In this document: positions 34,170 through 44,362 of the stretch, piece after piece
Layout of the letters: every line of letters starts with the position of its first letter
Numbering within the stretch: position 1 is the stretch's first letter
Assembly (NCBI GenBank): GCA_963693305.1
Contig: OY855904.1
Span: forward strand, 49,494,261 to 49,558,260
DNA from: Meandrina meandrites
Lineage: Eukaryota; Cnidaria; Anthozoa; Scleractinia; Meandrinidae
Direction of reading: 5' to 3'
Length of the DNA stretch: 64,000 bases
The notes under the pieces: model-generated
Seen by the model: only the letters and a program-made list of their open reading frames with translations
Told to the model about the DNA's origin: nothing
Database searches by the model: none
Position numbers and translations under genes: made by a program

Positions 34170-34526
34170 TAGCTTAGAGTACGACTAGCCAAAACGTCGT
34201 GCAAATTCTTTGTCGTAATCCTTCTTAAACTTTGCTTTTGAAATTTCTACTAACTACAGTCATGTAGAAAGAATTTGTCCGGGTTGAACTCTCCTTGGAA
34301 TGAAGCTAAAACTCGAAGATTGGGTTGTAATTGTGACAGTTTTGACAGAAGTTTGAATACTCTGTGTTACTCTGTGCGCATCGCAGTTCAAATGCACTTC
34401 ACTGACTTCCCCAAAACATTACGGGCTACCATTGGCTTTTCAAAATGCGCGCGAAACGGGCTGAAGCGTCTGAATCAATGAATGGAAAACAACAAAAAAG
34501 AAAATTAGTGGTCATATGATAAAATG
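34170..34526. other. no recognisable gene
   Basis: Only a 68-codon frame (34275-34481) without a motif is present between the MITE and the fold-back. Confidence 0.45.
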
Positions 34527-34669
34527 CTTATTGACTGAGTTAGGTCGGGCCGGACGGGAAAATATTTGGCTATCGGTCAGGACCCACGGACCTCGCTGCG
34601 CTCGGTCCGTACGTCCTGACCTCGAGCCAAATATTTTCCCGTCCGGCCCGACCTAACTCAGTCAATAAG
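34527..34669. mobile_element. fold-back element with perfect 45-bp arms
   Basis: The arms 34527-34571 (starting CTTATTGACTGAGTTAGGTC) and 34625-34669 are exact reverse complements. The loop is itself a hairpin (GGTCAGGAC with GTCCTGACC, and CGGACC with GGTCCG). It has the same architecture as the element at 8316 and a related outer motif (CTTATTGACT versus CTTAATGACT). It lies 389 bases past the 3' end of the TPR-CHAT gene. Confidence 0.8.
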
Positions 34670-35057
34670 TACATAGTATTAAAATGGGCCAGAACCCAAT
34701 CCGTAGGGAACTCCGGGACATGCTTCCCGGAGAAAATGTTGAAAATCTAAACACGATCTAATGCCATTTGGTGCATTTTGGAACACTTAACGAGAACAAT
34801 TATGATTTTGGTTTAATATCAAAATGGGGCAAATCTTGTGCATGAATTTTTCTCTTTGTGTTTTTCCTCGCATGAACTTTTTTCAGACATTTTCCTTTTA
34901 AAGTTTCAACTGTTTTACTGATAACCTATTTTGTACACACGAGATGCCAGAACCAAAACCATGAAGCAGAGACAAAGTGCCTGAATAAATCATGTGAATC
35001 AGCAACCCGTTAGTCTTTTTTGCGGAGTTTGTCATCATTGATTCCATCGTTAAATGT

Positions 35058-38000
35058 CTAGTTGGCAAAATCAAATGTCACGTTATCTCCAATCAGCATG
35101 AACGGTGCCCACTCGCGAACCTTAGTGAAGCCGTTGCCTCTCATCCACTTCATGGCCTCATGAAGAGATTCGCTAGCACTCTTCCCACGAACAAGGTGTT
35201 CGTAGAAACGACCCATCAGTTGCTCTGTTGCACTGTCTTGTATGGCCCACAATGCCACCAGTACTGAACGTGCACCGGATCCTAAGAACGCTCGGGCAAT
35301 TCCAACCACTCCTTCGGCACGAATCTGTCCACGTCCACTGTGACAGCAACTAAGTACCACCAACTTAGCTCGCAGTCGTACTTTCGAAATGTCAGACATT
35401 GTCAATAAGTACTCTTCTTCTTTTGGAATCTTTCTGGTAGAGCGTAGAGGGGAAAGGGCAATCTCTCCTCTTTCAGCATTACCATGTGCAGCAAAATGTA
35501 TCAGACTAACTGAATGCAACCTTCCAAGTACCGCCTGCTTGGTTGCACACCGTCCTAACAAGGGCTGTAAACCCAGTAATTTTCCAATCATTTCTGCTTC
35601 CTTTCTTGCACAAGGTAATGGTGAAAAGGTCTTACGACATCCCTTATAACGTACCCGGCCAACCTCAGGATCACCCACTATCAGTGCACCAGTCTGACTG
35701 TGACGGTCTGATGGACTGTCCTGAATGAGCTTGAGAGTCGACAATGAAGGAACTATGCGGATCCTGAAAGTCTCTGATAAAAACTTCCCACATTTATCAC
35801 TTAACGCTGCAAATGGAACTTTGTTTAACGACCGATCAGGAACAATGATGATTTCGGGTTCCTCAAGTAAGTCAGCTACAGGAGCGATGAGCATTCTGTA
35901 ACACAAAGAAATGCTTGATTCCTCATTTTGACTTTCTTTATCGTCATCTTCTACGAGTGGCCAAGCTGAGTGGCTCTCTTCCTGGCATGGTTTCAGTTTT
36001 GCCTCAATGTCATTTAACAATCGATCTTCGCAATTATCTTCGGGTAAAGTGCCAAAGCTGCGAAAGCATTTGGTAAAAAAATCATCAAAACTGTCAGTTA
36101 ATCCGCTGGGTGCAAGGTTTATTCCTAGTGTACGGAAATAAATGACTCCGCTGGTTTTGATAATCCACAAAAACAAATCTTGAACATGATAGGAAATGTA
36201 CAGGCAAGCACAATTACTTTCTTTTCTCATAATATTTTCAATGCCATTCCACGATTGGGGATTAGCTGAGATTTGCATTTCAACAGAGTACTGAGTCGCC
36301 ATCAAGTCTGCTAGTGCTCTAGCCCGTGATAGCTCTAAAACATAAAGAGCATTGTTAGGATGTCCAGAAAAACAAAAGAACTTACTTAGAACCTGATAAG
36401 GAAAATCGTGAACGTCTAAAAGCGATATTTTAAACTGATCGTTGTCTTCCAATAACCCACGCAAATCTTCGCTTTTATTAACACACAAATGCAGACAGTC
36501 AAACGCTTCCTCCATCTTTTCTTGTAATAACTTTGAAAATGTAAGGTTAAGAAGATGTTGAAGCTCTGAGTGAAGGTCTTTAATATCTTTACTAATTGAA
36601 ATTGCCGTCTCAAAATGACGTTCGGCCATGACATAGTCACCAACGGATTGAAACACAGTTCCTAAGTTTCCGTAAGATGATGCTTCTCCATTTCTGTCAC
36701 CAATTTCAATTTTGATCGCAAGTGCTTTCTCAAGATATTCTCTAGCTTTGTCATAGTCACCAACGGATTCAAACACAGTTCCTAAGTTTCCGTAACCTGT
36801 TGATTCTCCCACTTTGTCACCAATTTCAACGCTGATCGCAAGTGCTTTCTCATGATATTCTCTAGCTTTGTCATAGTCACCAACGGATTCAAACACAGTT
36901 CCTAAGTTTCCGTAAGATGATGCTTCTCCATTTCTGTCACCAATTTCAATTCTGATCGCAAGTGCTTTCTCAAGATATTCTCTAGCTTTGTCATACTCAC
37001 CAACGGATACAAACACAGTTCCTAAGTTTCCGTAAGATGATGCTTCTCCATTTCTGTCACCAATTTCAATTTTGATCGCAAGTGCTTTCTCAAGATATTC
37101 TCTAGCTTTGTCATACTCACCAAAGGATTGAAACACAGTTCCTAAGTTTCCGTAAGATGATGCTTCTCCCTCTTTGTCACCAATTTCAATTTTGATCGCA
37201 AGTGCTTTCTCAAGATATTCTCTAGCTTTGTCATGCTCACCAAGGGATTCAAACACAGTTCCTAAGTTTCCGTAACATGATACTTCGCCCTCTTTGTCAC
37301 CAATTTCAATTTTGATCGCAAGTGCTTTCTCATGATATTCTCTAGCTTTCTCATATTCACCAACGGATTGAAACACAGTTCCTAAGTTTCCGTAAGATGA
37401 TGCTTCTCCATTTCTGTCACCAATTTCAACTCTGATCGCAAGTGCTTTCTCAAGATATTCTCTAGCTCTGTCATAGTCACCGACGGATTGAAACACAGTT
37501 CCTAAGTTTCCGTAATCTGTCGATTCTCCCTGTTTGTCACCAATTTCAACTCTGATCGCAAGTGCTTTCTCAAGATATTCTCTAGCTTTGTCATACTCAC
37601 CAAAGGATTTAAACACAGTTCCTAAGTTTCCGTAAGATGATGCTTCTCCCTCTTTGTCACCAATTTCAATTTTGATCGCAAGTGCTTTCTCAAGATATTC
37701 TCTAGCTTTGTCATACTCACCAAAGGATTGAAACACAGTTCCTAAGTTTCCGTACGATGATGCTTCTCCATTTCTGTCACCAATTTCAATTTTGATCGAG
37801 AGTGCTTTCTCAAGATATTCTCTAGCTTTGTCATACTCACCAAGGGATACAAACACAGTTCCTAAGTTTCCGTAAGATGATGCTTCTCCATTTCTGTCAC
37901 CAATTTCAATTTCGATCGAAAGTGCTTTCTCAAGATATTCTCTAGCTTTGTCATACTCACCAACGGATTGAAACACAGTTCCTAAGTTTCCGTAAGATGA

Positions 38001-39305
38001 TGCTTCTCCCTCTTTGTCACCAATTTCAACTGTGATCGCAAGTGCTTTCTCGTAATATTCTCTAGCTTTGTCATAGTCACCGACGGATTGAAACACAGTC
38101 CCTAAGTTTCCGTAAGATGATGCTTCTCCATTTCTGTCACCAATTTCAACTCTGATCGCAAGTGCTTTCTCAAGATATTCTCTAGCTCTGTCATAGTCAC
38201 CGACGGATTGAAACACAGTTCCTAAGTTTCCGTAATCTGTCGATTCTCCCTGTTTGTCACCAATTTCAACTGTGATCGCAAGTGCTTTCTCATGATATTG
38301 TCTAGCTTTGTCATAGTCACCAACGGATTTAAACACAGTTCCTAAGTTTCCGTAAGATGATGCTTCTCCATTTCTGTCACCAATTTCAATTCTGATCGCA
38401 AGTGCTTTCTCAAGATATTCTCTAGCTTTGTCATGCTCACCAAGGGATTCAAACACAGTTCCTAAGTTTCCGTAATCTGTTGATTCTCCCACTTTGTCAC
38501 CAATTTCAACTCTAATCGAAAGTGCTTTCTCAAGATATTCTCTAGCTTTGTCATAGTCACCAACGGATTTAAACACAGTTCCTAAGTTTCCGTAAGATGT
38601 TGCTTCTCCATTTCTGTCACCAATTTCAATTCTGATCGTAAGTGCTTTCTCAAGATATTCTCTAGCTCTGTCATACTCACCAACGGATTGAAACACAGTT
38701 CCTAAGTTTCCGTAAGATGTTGCTTCTCCATTTCTGTCGCCAATTTCAATTTTGATCGCAAGTGCTTTCTCAAGATATTCTCTAGCTTTGTCATACTCAC
38801 CAACGGATTGAAACACAGTTCCTAAGTTTCCGTAAGATGTTGCTTCTCCATTTCTGTCAGCAATTTCAATTTTGATCGCAAGTGCTTTCTCAAGACATTC
38901 TCTAGCGTTGTCATATTCGCCAAGATGATAAGACACAATTCCAAACTTTCCATAAGCGTATCCTTCTCCTCTTTTATTGTTTGTGTCTTTCATGATATTG
39001 ATGGCTCTATGATAATATTCTCTTGCCGTTTCATATTTACACTGGCGTTCATATATGTTGGCTAGTAAAATTGTTATACTTCCTTCCATATCTAGTTTTC
39101 CAAAAAGTTCTATATTTCCAGGTACGTCATTTTTTAGGAAGATCAAACATTCTTTGCATAACTTGATGGCTTTTAAGGCACGACCAGTGTTGGCAAGGAA
39201 CTTTGCAACAACTAAGCCTACCAAGATTGTTTGTGCGACTTGTAAAATGTCATCTATGTTGTTCATAATGACCTCTTCTGTAAGGTTGTAAAAAATATAA
39301 ATCAA
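35058..39305 (-). CDS. TPR-CHAT protein (tetratricopeptide repeats plus caspase-like CHAT domain)
   Basis: This is an uninterrupted frame of 1415 residues with no intron. Irregular TPRs occupy about residues 40-122, followed by 19 nearly identical 40-residue repeats (about 123-882) of the type seen in LGN/Pins and kinesin-light-chain-like TPRs, with the core YGNLGTVF..GDYDKAREYLEKAL. A linker follows, then a CHAT domain (about 1110-1412). The presumed catalytic pair is visible: His1274 in HFAAHGN and Cys1321 in LSCCHSG, followed by the family's ARAFLGSGARSVLVALW block. CHAT domains belong to the separase/caspase clan, so a cysteine protease role is likely; the TPRs would bind a partner. It resembles coral proteins labelled TTC28-like. 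The start at 39305 gives the longest frame; Met14 (39266) is an alternative. No signal peptide or membrane segment is seen, so cytosolic. Confidence 0.9.
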   Translation of the reverse strand: MIYIFYNLTEEVIMNNIDDILQVAQTILVGLVVAKFLANTGRALKAIKLCKECLIFLKNDVPGNIELFGKLDMEGSITILLANIYERQCKYETAREYYHRAINIMKDTNNKRGEGYAYGKFGIVSYHLGEYDNARECLEKALAIKIEIADRNGEATSYGNLGTVFQSVGEYDKAREYLEKALAIKIEIGDRNGEATSYGNLGTVFQSVGEYDRAREYLEKALTIRIEIGDRNGEATSYGNLGTVFKSVGDYDKAREYLEKALSIRVEIGDKVGESTDYGNLGTVFESLGEHDKAREYLEKALAIRIEIGDRNGEASSYGNLGTVFKSVGDYDKARQYHEKALAITVEIGDKQGESTDYGNLGTVFQSVGDYDRAREYLEKALAIRVEIGDRNGEASSYGNLGTVFQSVGDYDKAREYYEKALAITVEIGDKEGEASSYGNLGTVFQSVGEYDKAREYLEKALSIEIEIGDRNGEASSYGNLGTVFVSLGEYDKAREYLEKALSIKIEIGDRNGEASSYGNLGTVFQSFGEYDKAREYLEKALAIKIEIGDKEGEASSYGNLGTVFKSFGEYDKAREYLEKALAIRVEIGDKQGESTDYGNLGTVFQSVGDYDRAREYLEKALAIRVEIGDRNGEASSYGNLGTVFQSVGEYEKAREYHEKALAIKIEIGDKEGEVSCYGNLGTVFESLGEHDKAREYLEKALAIKIEIGDKEGEASSYGNLGTVFQSFGEYDKAREYLEKALAIKIEIGDRNGEASSYGNLGTVFVSVGEYDKAREYLEKALAIRIEIGDRNGEASSYGNLGTVFESVGDYDKAREYHEKALAISVEIGDKVGESTGYGNLGTVFESVGDYDKAREYLEKALAIKIEIGDRNGEASSYGNLGTVFQSVGDYVMAERHFETAISISKDIKDLHSELQHLLNLTFSKLLQEKMEEAFDCLHLCVNKSEDLRGLLEDNDQFKISLLDVHDFPYQVLSKFFCFSGHPNNALYVLELSRARALADLMATQYSVEMQISANPQSWNGIENIMRKESNCACLYISYHVQDLFLWIIKTSGVIYFRTLGINLAPSGLTDSFDDFFTKCFRSFGTLPEDNCEDRLLNDIEAKLKPCQEESHSAWPLVEDDDKESQNEESSISLCYRMLIAPVADLLEEPEIIIVPDRSLNKVPFAALSDKCGKFLSETFRIRIVPSLSTLKLIQDSPSDRHSQTGALIVGDPEVGRVRYKGCRKTFSPLPCARKEAEMIGKLLGLQPLLGRCATKQAVLGRLHSVSLIHFAAHGNAERGEIALSPLRSTRKIPKEEEYLLTMSDISKVRLRAKLVVLSCCHSGRGQIRAEGVVGIARAFLGSGARSVLVALWAIQDSATEQLMGRFYEHLVRGKSASESLHEAMKWMRGNGFTKVREWAPFMLIGDNVTFDFAN
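36661..38940 (-). repeat. 19 coding tandem repeats of exactly 120 bp
   Basis: The DNA of the TPR array repeats at 120 bases without any insertion or deletion over 2280 bases. 'cctaagtttccgtaa' recurs at 36661, 36781, 36901 and so on to 38821. A degenerate twentieth unit starts at 38941. Variation is limited to a few codon positions per unit, which suggests recent expansion or gene conversion between units. Confidence 0.9.
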
Positions 39306-39574
39306 ATTGTATCGTTACTTTAATTATGCTTTTGTTTTATTAAGATAAACTTAGTATTCCAAACTGATCGCTGAATAATAATTCCAATTATAATTTCGAT
39401 TTCGCTATTGGGGCAATGTAGCAGAAGATGAGTAAAACACTTAGTGTTATTAGCAAGAAGGAAGCGAAGGTGACCTTAAATGCGGAGTAAAATTCTTCCC
39501 ACTAGTAAATGTTGTTCCCTTTTGATCTTGACTCTTAGTGGTGCATACGGTTAAAAAGGGTATCTAAATAAGAC
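39306..39574 (-). promoter_or_regulatory. upstream region of the TPR-CHAT gene
   Basis: Only 269 bases separate the start codon from the MITE at 39575. This AT-rich piece must hold the proximal promoter if transcription starts close by. I see no convincing TATA box, initiator or CpG cluster. Confidence 0.3.
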
Positions 39575-40356
39575 TTAAAGTGCTTATGAAGTAAAACATA
39601 ATTACTGCTTATTTTAAAGGCTTTTCAAAATAAAGAAGAACGGCGTTTTTAATAAATATCTTCTTTCGTTATAGAGATATTTGGGCTTTTGTATTATGCA
39701 AATGAGGAAAGTGATGACGTCATTAATTGCTCCACAAAAAGATAAATCACTGATTCAAGTATATTTCTTGTAGTATTAAAGCGGTGTTCTTAAAACTTGG
39801 CACAATAAATGTACATTACAAAGACACAAAATAAGATGCGTTTTCCGTTGCCATGGCTACAGTTTTTGCCGTAAAGATTTATTTTTATAAATACTGACAT
39901 TTCCATTTTATGCATAAACAAAGGTGATACACTCCCAAGAAGCTAAAGAGGAGAGTTAAGGTAATATGGGTACCACGTGTGTTCCACTCCAGCCCCTGTG
40001 TTCCACTTCAAAGAGTTTCTAATGGAGATATGTGGTTTATAACAGAAGAAGACTGGAGCCATAAGTGTTGCCATGGCAACGGTGCAACGGGTGTCATCTT
40101 GTGCCTTTTATGATGAACATTTATGATGCCAAGTTTGAAGAACACCACCTAATATTTTAAGAGATATCCTTGATTAGTGCTTTATCTTTTCGTCGAACAG
40201 TTAATGACGTCATCACTTTCCTCATTTGCATAATACAAAAACATAAATATCTCCAAAACGAAATAAGATATTTCTAAAAAGAAAACGCCATTCTTCCTTA
40301 TTTTGAAAAGCCTTAAAAATAAGCAGTAATTATTTTTTACTTCATAGGCACTTCAA
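39575..40356. mobile_element. MITE of the AAAGTGCCTATGAA family, copy 2, long arms
   Basis: The ends read TTAAAGTGCTTATGAAGT and, reverse-complemented, TTGAAGTGCCTATGAAGT. The inverted similarity continues inward for over 200 bases per arm (including 'tgcaaatgaggaaagtgatgacgtcattaa' in pieces), ending in GTTGCCATGG motifs near 39850 and 40072. It is non-coding. TTAA at the left end (TCAA at the right) suggests a TTAA target. Confidence 0.75.
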
Positions 40357-40531
40357 ATAGATTAATAAGAATATGTGTGCTTGGGACCTACTTTAAAAAT
40401 TGTCACTAGCGCGCCGGCACAAGGAAAAAGATTTGGTAGAAAATATTCAAAGTCAGCTACATCACCAACTTCAGCGAGAAAACCAATTCCGTTAAAACTC
40501 TAAAAGGTATCGTATATAAACAAGTTGAAAA

Positions 40532-40563
<32 letters not shown>

Positions 40564-40565
40564 TA
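40532..40565. repeat. (TAA)n microsatellite
   Basis: About eleven uninterrupted TAA units are present. Confidence 0.9.
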
Positions 40566-40726
40566 TAAAAACAATATATAATTATAATAAAAACCTTCCC
40601 AAAATCCTTTGCAGCTGAAAAATCGTCAATGCCAAATAACTTGGTCAGTTTGAAGCCAGCAGGAGTACAACTTCGTATAGAAATAACTCCTAACAATAAC
40701 CACTTCTTGTATAAGACGTAGGGCGA

Positions 40727-40747
40727 TGACGTCATTAGTCACGTGAC
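40727..40747. promoter_or_regulatory. CRE plus E-box pair, site 1
   Basis: TGACGTCA (40727-40734) is followed by the palindrome GTCACGTGAC (40738-40747). These are consensus CREB/ATF and bHLH E-box (USF/MITF-type) sites. The same pair with the same 11-base offset is found at 41020. Confidence 0.4.
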
Positions 40748-41019
40748 ATTGCTCTGAAGTTCGTTTTTGCTCACTGTGACGAAGATATTTTGTTACTGAA
40801 AAAGCAGTCATTGCAGTTTGAAGCATATTGGTTTGAGGCATTTCAGACTGCCCGGGTACCGAACAAAATATAAATATTAAGGAAGCTATGTACGATTTTC
40901 AAAAAGTGGGAGTCTAGGTACAAGTGTCTATCTGGCGTTCCATTAAATGTGAGGAAACAACAAATTACATGTTGGTAGATATTTATATGCTAAGTCCATT
41001 TTTATCACTTTTACTGTTA

Positions 41020-41040
41020 TGACGTCATCGGTCACGTGAC
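41020..41040. promoter_or_regulatory. CRE plus E-box pair, site 2
   Basis: TGACGTCA (41020-41027) and GTCACGTGAC (41031-41040) repeat the arrangement of site 1. They lie about 430 bases upstream of a possible 5' exon at 41467. Confidence 0.4.
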
Positions 41041-41466
41041 CAGAGCGGACCGCATTTTTAAATTCGCTTGAAAACTTTACTAGGATCTCCCTCTTAGGAT
41101 TTTTTTAAGCGAAGTTGTAGCCTTTGAAACAGTGTTTTAAAAAATGGCCATGATTACATTTTCCTAAAAATGTACGGAAGTAAAAAATACAATTGAAAAG
41201 TTTGTTGGCTTCCTACTCAGCGATCATTTGCTGTAGGAATAAAAGAAAATTTTGCCAAAGGCAGGAGTGCGTGCTCTTTATGATGGCGTTGTCAGTTTCT
41301 TCTCATTTCAACTGCCTTTGGCGAAGATAGATTTAATATCTTTCAGACGATAGGAGTGGGCCTGGGGAGAGGTTAAGTAGCTGCCCCTCCCCTCCCCCTG
41401 CTGGGGGTCTCCCCAGCGGATTCCCCGTGATTCGTATCGCGGGCTCACGAAAAGAGCATTTTCAAA

Positions 41467-41678
41467 ATGGCGACGAATGGCGACAAGAAAGGGGAATCTA
41501 ATGGAGTGATTTTGAGTTATAGAGGACAGTTTTGTCGATCTTTTTCCTTCTTGACGCGATCAAAACGAGTCCCCAAACGTAGGATATACCTCCTTCATTT
41601 GTATTCCCGATAAAGAAGAATATGGAATGAGTAGAAACGTGCGAAAACGTGGGTAACAGAAACTTACAGGGACCTGAG
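41467..41678 (+). other. possible 5' exon with a short ORF
   Basis: After a locally GC-rich stretch (41370-41450) an ATG in a good context (CAAAATGG) at 41467 opens a 48-codon frame ending at 41613. Further on, CCTGAG|GTAAGC at 41678/41679 is a strong splice-donor match. This fits a first exon of a host gene whose intron received the LINE. A weak internal exon could lie near 42294-42358 (acceptor 'tttacag', donor 'cag|gtagtt'). The product is not recognisable. The rest of 41680-42570 shows nothing else. Confidence 0.25.
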
Positions 41679-42959
41679 GTAAGCGTTTCTCATTGTACAA
41701 TGATTTTTTTTAGACTGGTTGAAGCTTATGTCTTCGACGTTTATCATGTTTATCAACTTAGCTTACTGGAATTATAGCCGAGCTCGGCGTAAAAATAGAT
41801 AGTGAGAACGAGGAGTCATTTCGTCGAGGCATGTAACTGTTATTTATGTTTGTCATCTGAATTTTAAGCTACTGTACTTCAAATTAATAAGAATCGCATC
41901 CTTTCATTATTTATACGTGAGGGGATGTTCCTCAAAATATTGACCAAGTGGCCATTTCAGGCGGCAAAGAAAAATTATGTCAGAGGAATTTGAAATTACT
42001 GCAACACCTTTGATGTGATTTTCAGCTCAGTGTGATCTCTTTTTTTTATTAAAGTTAGACTAGAGACTACTTGCAGTCAAACTAATCTAGACTTCAATTA
42101 AACAGTGCTACTCACGTTTCGGAATGCCCCTTTGGGCATGTTTAATAAATGAGACCATTACTTAACTTAGAATTTGTTCTTCCCATGATGTTTTATTTTA
42201 TTGGTAAACATAGATTTCCGTTCCTTTTGCATTTTGTGGTCTACAGGTAATTTTTGGGACTAATAGAATGCCTAATGTTTTGACAGGATTTACAGAATTC
42301 AGAACTGAGGACATTCTGGATTACTGCTGTGTTAAACGATGGATTATAACAAGTTCAGGTAGTTGTAGATCTCTTAGTTTTACACATAGTTATGTGACAG
42401 TTCTCTCTATACACATTCATTACATGAGGCATTTAAGATCTGCTTTTTGACCAGACATTTGTCTACTTCATAAAAAATTGTTTGATATTTTCTTAAGGCC
42501 TGTATTTTCAGTTGTTGGATGACCTTCAGTAGCATTTTAAAGTAGCAATTTAAAAGTTCATGAGGCCTTAAACTTAAGCAAGCCAGAAAACCCTAATTCC
42601 AATATAAAGCTAACTGCAAGCAACATGATGTACCGTTTGACAACCAAAGTGCTTTTAGGGCTAACTGGAGTACTATGCCACTCACTGGAACTGTTGCCTT
42701 GACGTGGCTGAGTGGCTTGTGCGTCCCAATGACTCCAAGAGCTATGCCGGCGGGGGTGTTTACACCCCTGGTAGGGCCTCCCAAGCCGGAAAGGTCAAGG
42801 AGTAGGGTCCAGACTAAAGTCAGTCCCACGGCCCTCCAGGTATGGGGGTTGGGGCTTGAGGTTAACAACCTCATCCCGTAAAAACTACTTGTTACGGAAA
42901 CAGCAACGAAGATAACCAACAACAACCTGCACACAGACCTTCCAGGGTCTCCAAACCGT

Positions 42960-44005
42960 ATGACTGCCAGTGGTGAAAGCCAGAAGGAAACTACTGGCAT
43001 GAAGTTGGAAGTGATGAGTGCAAAAACCAAGACCAGGCTTGGTTTTTGGAACGTACGTACTATGTACGAAACCGGAAAACTTGCTCAGGTCACAGCAGAA
43101 ATGAGAAGGTGTAGATTACATGTGTTGGGTGTTAGTGAAAGTAGATGGACAGGGACAGGGAGAATGAAGGCAGTGTCGGGTGAAACGGTCCTGTACTCTG
43201 GTCGAGACGATAGACAACATCGTGAGGGTGTGGCGATTATCCTGAAGAAAGGAGCAGAAAGATCGCTCATGGAATGGAAGCCTATTGATAGTCGCATCAT
43301 TAAGGCCAGGCTGAAAGGGAGACACAACAACATAACCCTGATTCAATGTTACGCTCCGACCAATGATAGTGAAGACGATCTGAAGGACAATTTCTATCTC
43401 AGGCTTCAGGCAGAAATTGAGCAAGTATCAATGCAAGATCTTATCATCATCATGGGAGACCTGAATGCTAAAGTTGGTGCTGATAACTCAGGCAGTGATG
43501 GGTGATGGGAAGGCATGGATGTGGCACCATCAATGAAAATGGAGAAAGACTTGTCGAGTTTTTCACAACAAATGACCTGGTGATAGGAGGCACCCTTTTC
43601 CCACACCGGGAAATCCATAAAATCACGTGGTGTTCCCCAAATGGCAGGGATAGAAATCAAATTGATCATCTGCTGATCAATGGCAAATGGCGGAGGTCCC
43701 TTCGGGATGTCAAGGTGAGGAGAGGGGCTGACGTTGGTAGCGACCACCATCTTGTGACAGCCTGCCTCAAACTGAAGTTAAAGAGTGCAGGGCGCCCAGC
43801 CAAAGGACGCAGCCGTTTCGATGTGGGGCAATTGAAACAACCGAGTGTGAGAAAGTCCTTTATCTTAGAGGTGCGAAACAGATTTGAGGCTCTTGTGGAA
43901 ATGGACGAACAGGAAGATAATATTGATGATGGGGTGAACAGGAACTGGAAGAACATTGTGACTGCTTACAGCGAAAGCAGCAAGGCATGTTTGGGCTACA
44001 GGCAG
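42960..44005 (+). pseudogene. RTE LINE ORF, AP-endonuclease part (frameshifted)
   Basis: This is the N-terminal half of the LINE polyprotein, which nicks target DNA. The APE-like signatures are NVRTM (about residue 31), SESRW (59), QCYAPT (129), GDLNAK (166), then, after a frame change, RNQIDH and the final SDHHLV. A one-base loss near 43500 (stop at 43503-43505) puts the second half in another frame. The coding sequence is then cut at 44005 by the hAT-like insertion in the codon run GYRQ. The start ATG at 42960 is typical, directly after a UTR that ends in ACAACC-rich sequence. Confidence 0.85.
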
Positions 44006-44362
44006 CACCCATGTCCAATACACCCGATCTGTAACGGATCGTCAAAGGGGTTGACGACCCGACACGGATCGCCGGATCGCCAATATTGTACGATCCGTCA
44101 CGGATCGTTACGACCCGTCCTTAGAAAAGTCGACCCGTCAACAGGAAGTCATTTCGCGAGACAGTTAAACGGAAGTGGGTTCTATCGCCGGAAGTGAACT
44201 TGTCAAGACACCGTGCACCCTGAATATTTCGGCGGATCGTGACGATCCGACTCGGGCCGTCACGACCCGTCACAGCGAAATCGATCCGTGGCAGTTCGCG
44301 AATGATTGCAACTTCGCGATCTTTTTTGCTGCCGAACAACCAAGCGATATACTGCCGCAAAC

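Noticed and set aside
36661..38940. Satellite DNA instead of a gene
   Set aside because: The 120-bp period is strictly in frame with a 1415-codon reading frame that continues into a recognisable CHAT domain. Differences between units keep TPR consensus positions.
42593..43030. 145-codon minus-strand frame over the LINE 5' UTR
   Set aside because: It lies antisense to the RTE 5' UTR and endonuclease start, with no motif.
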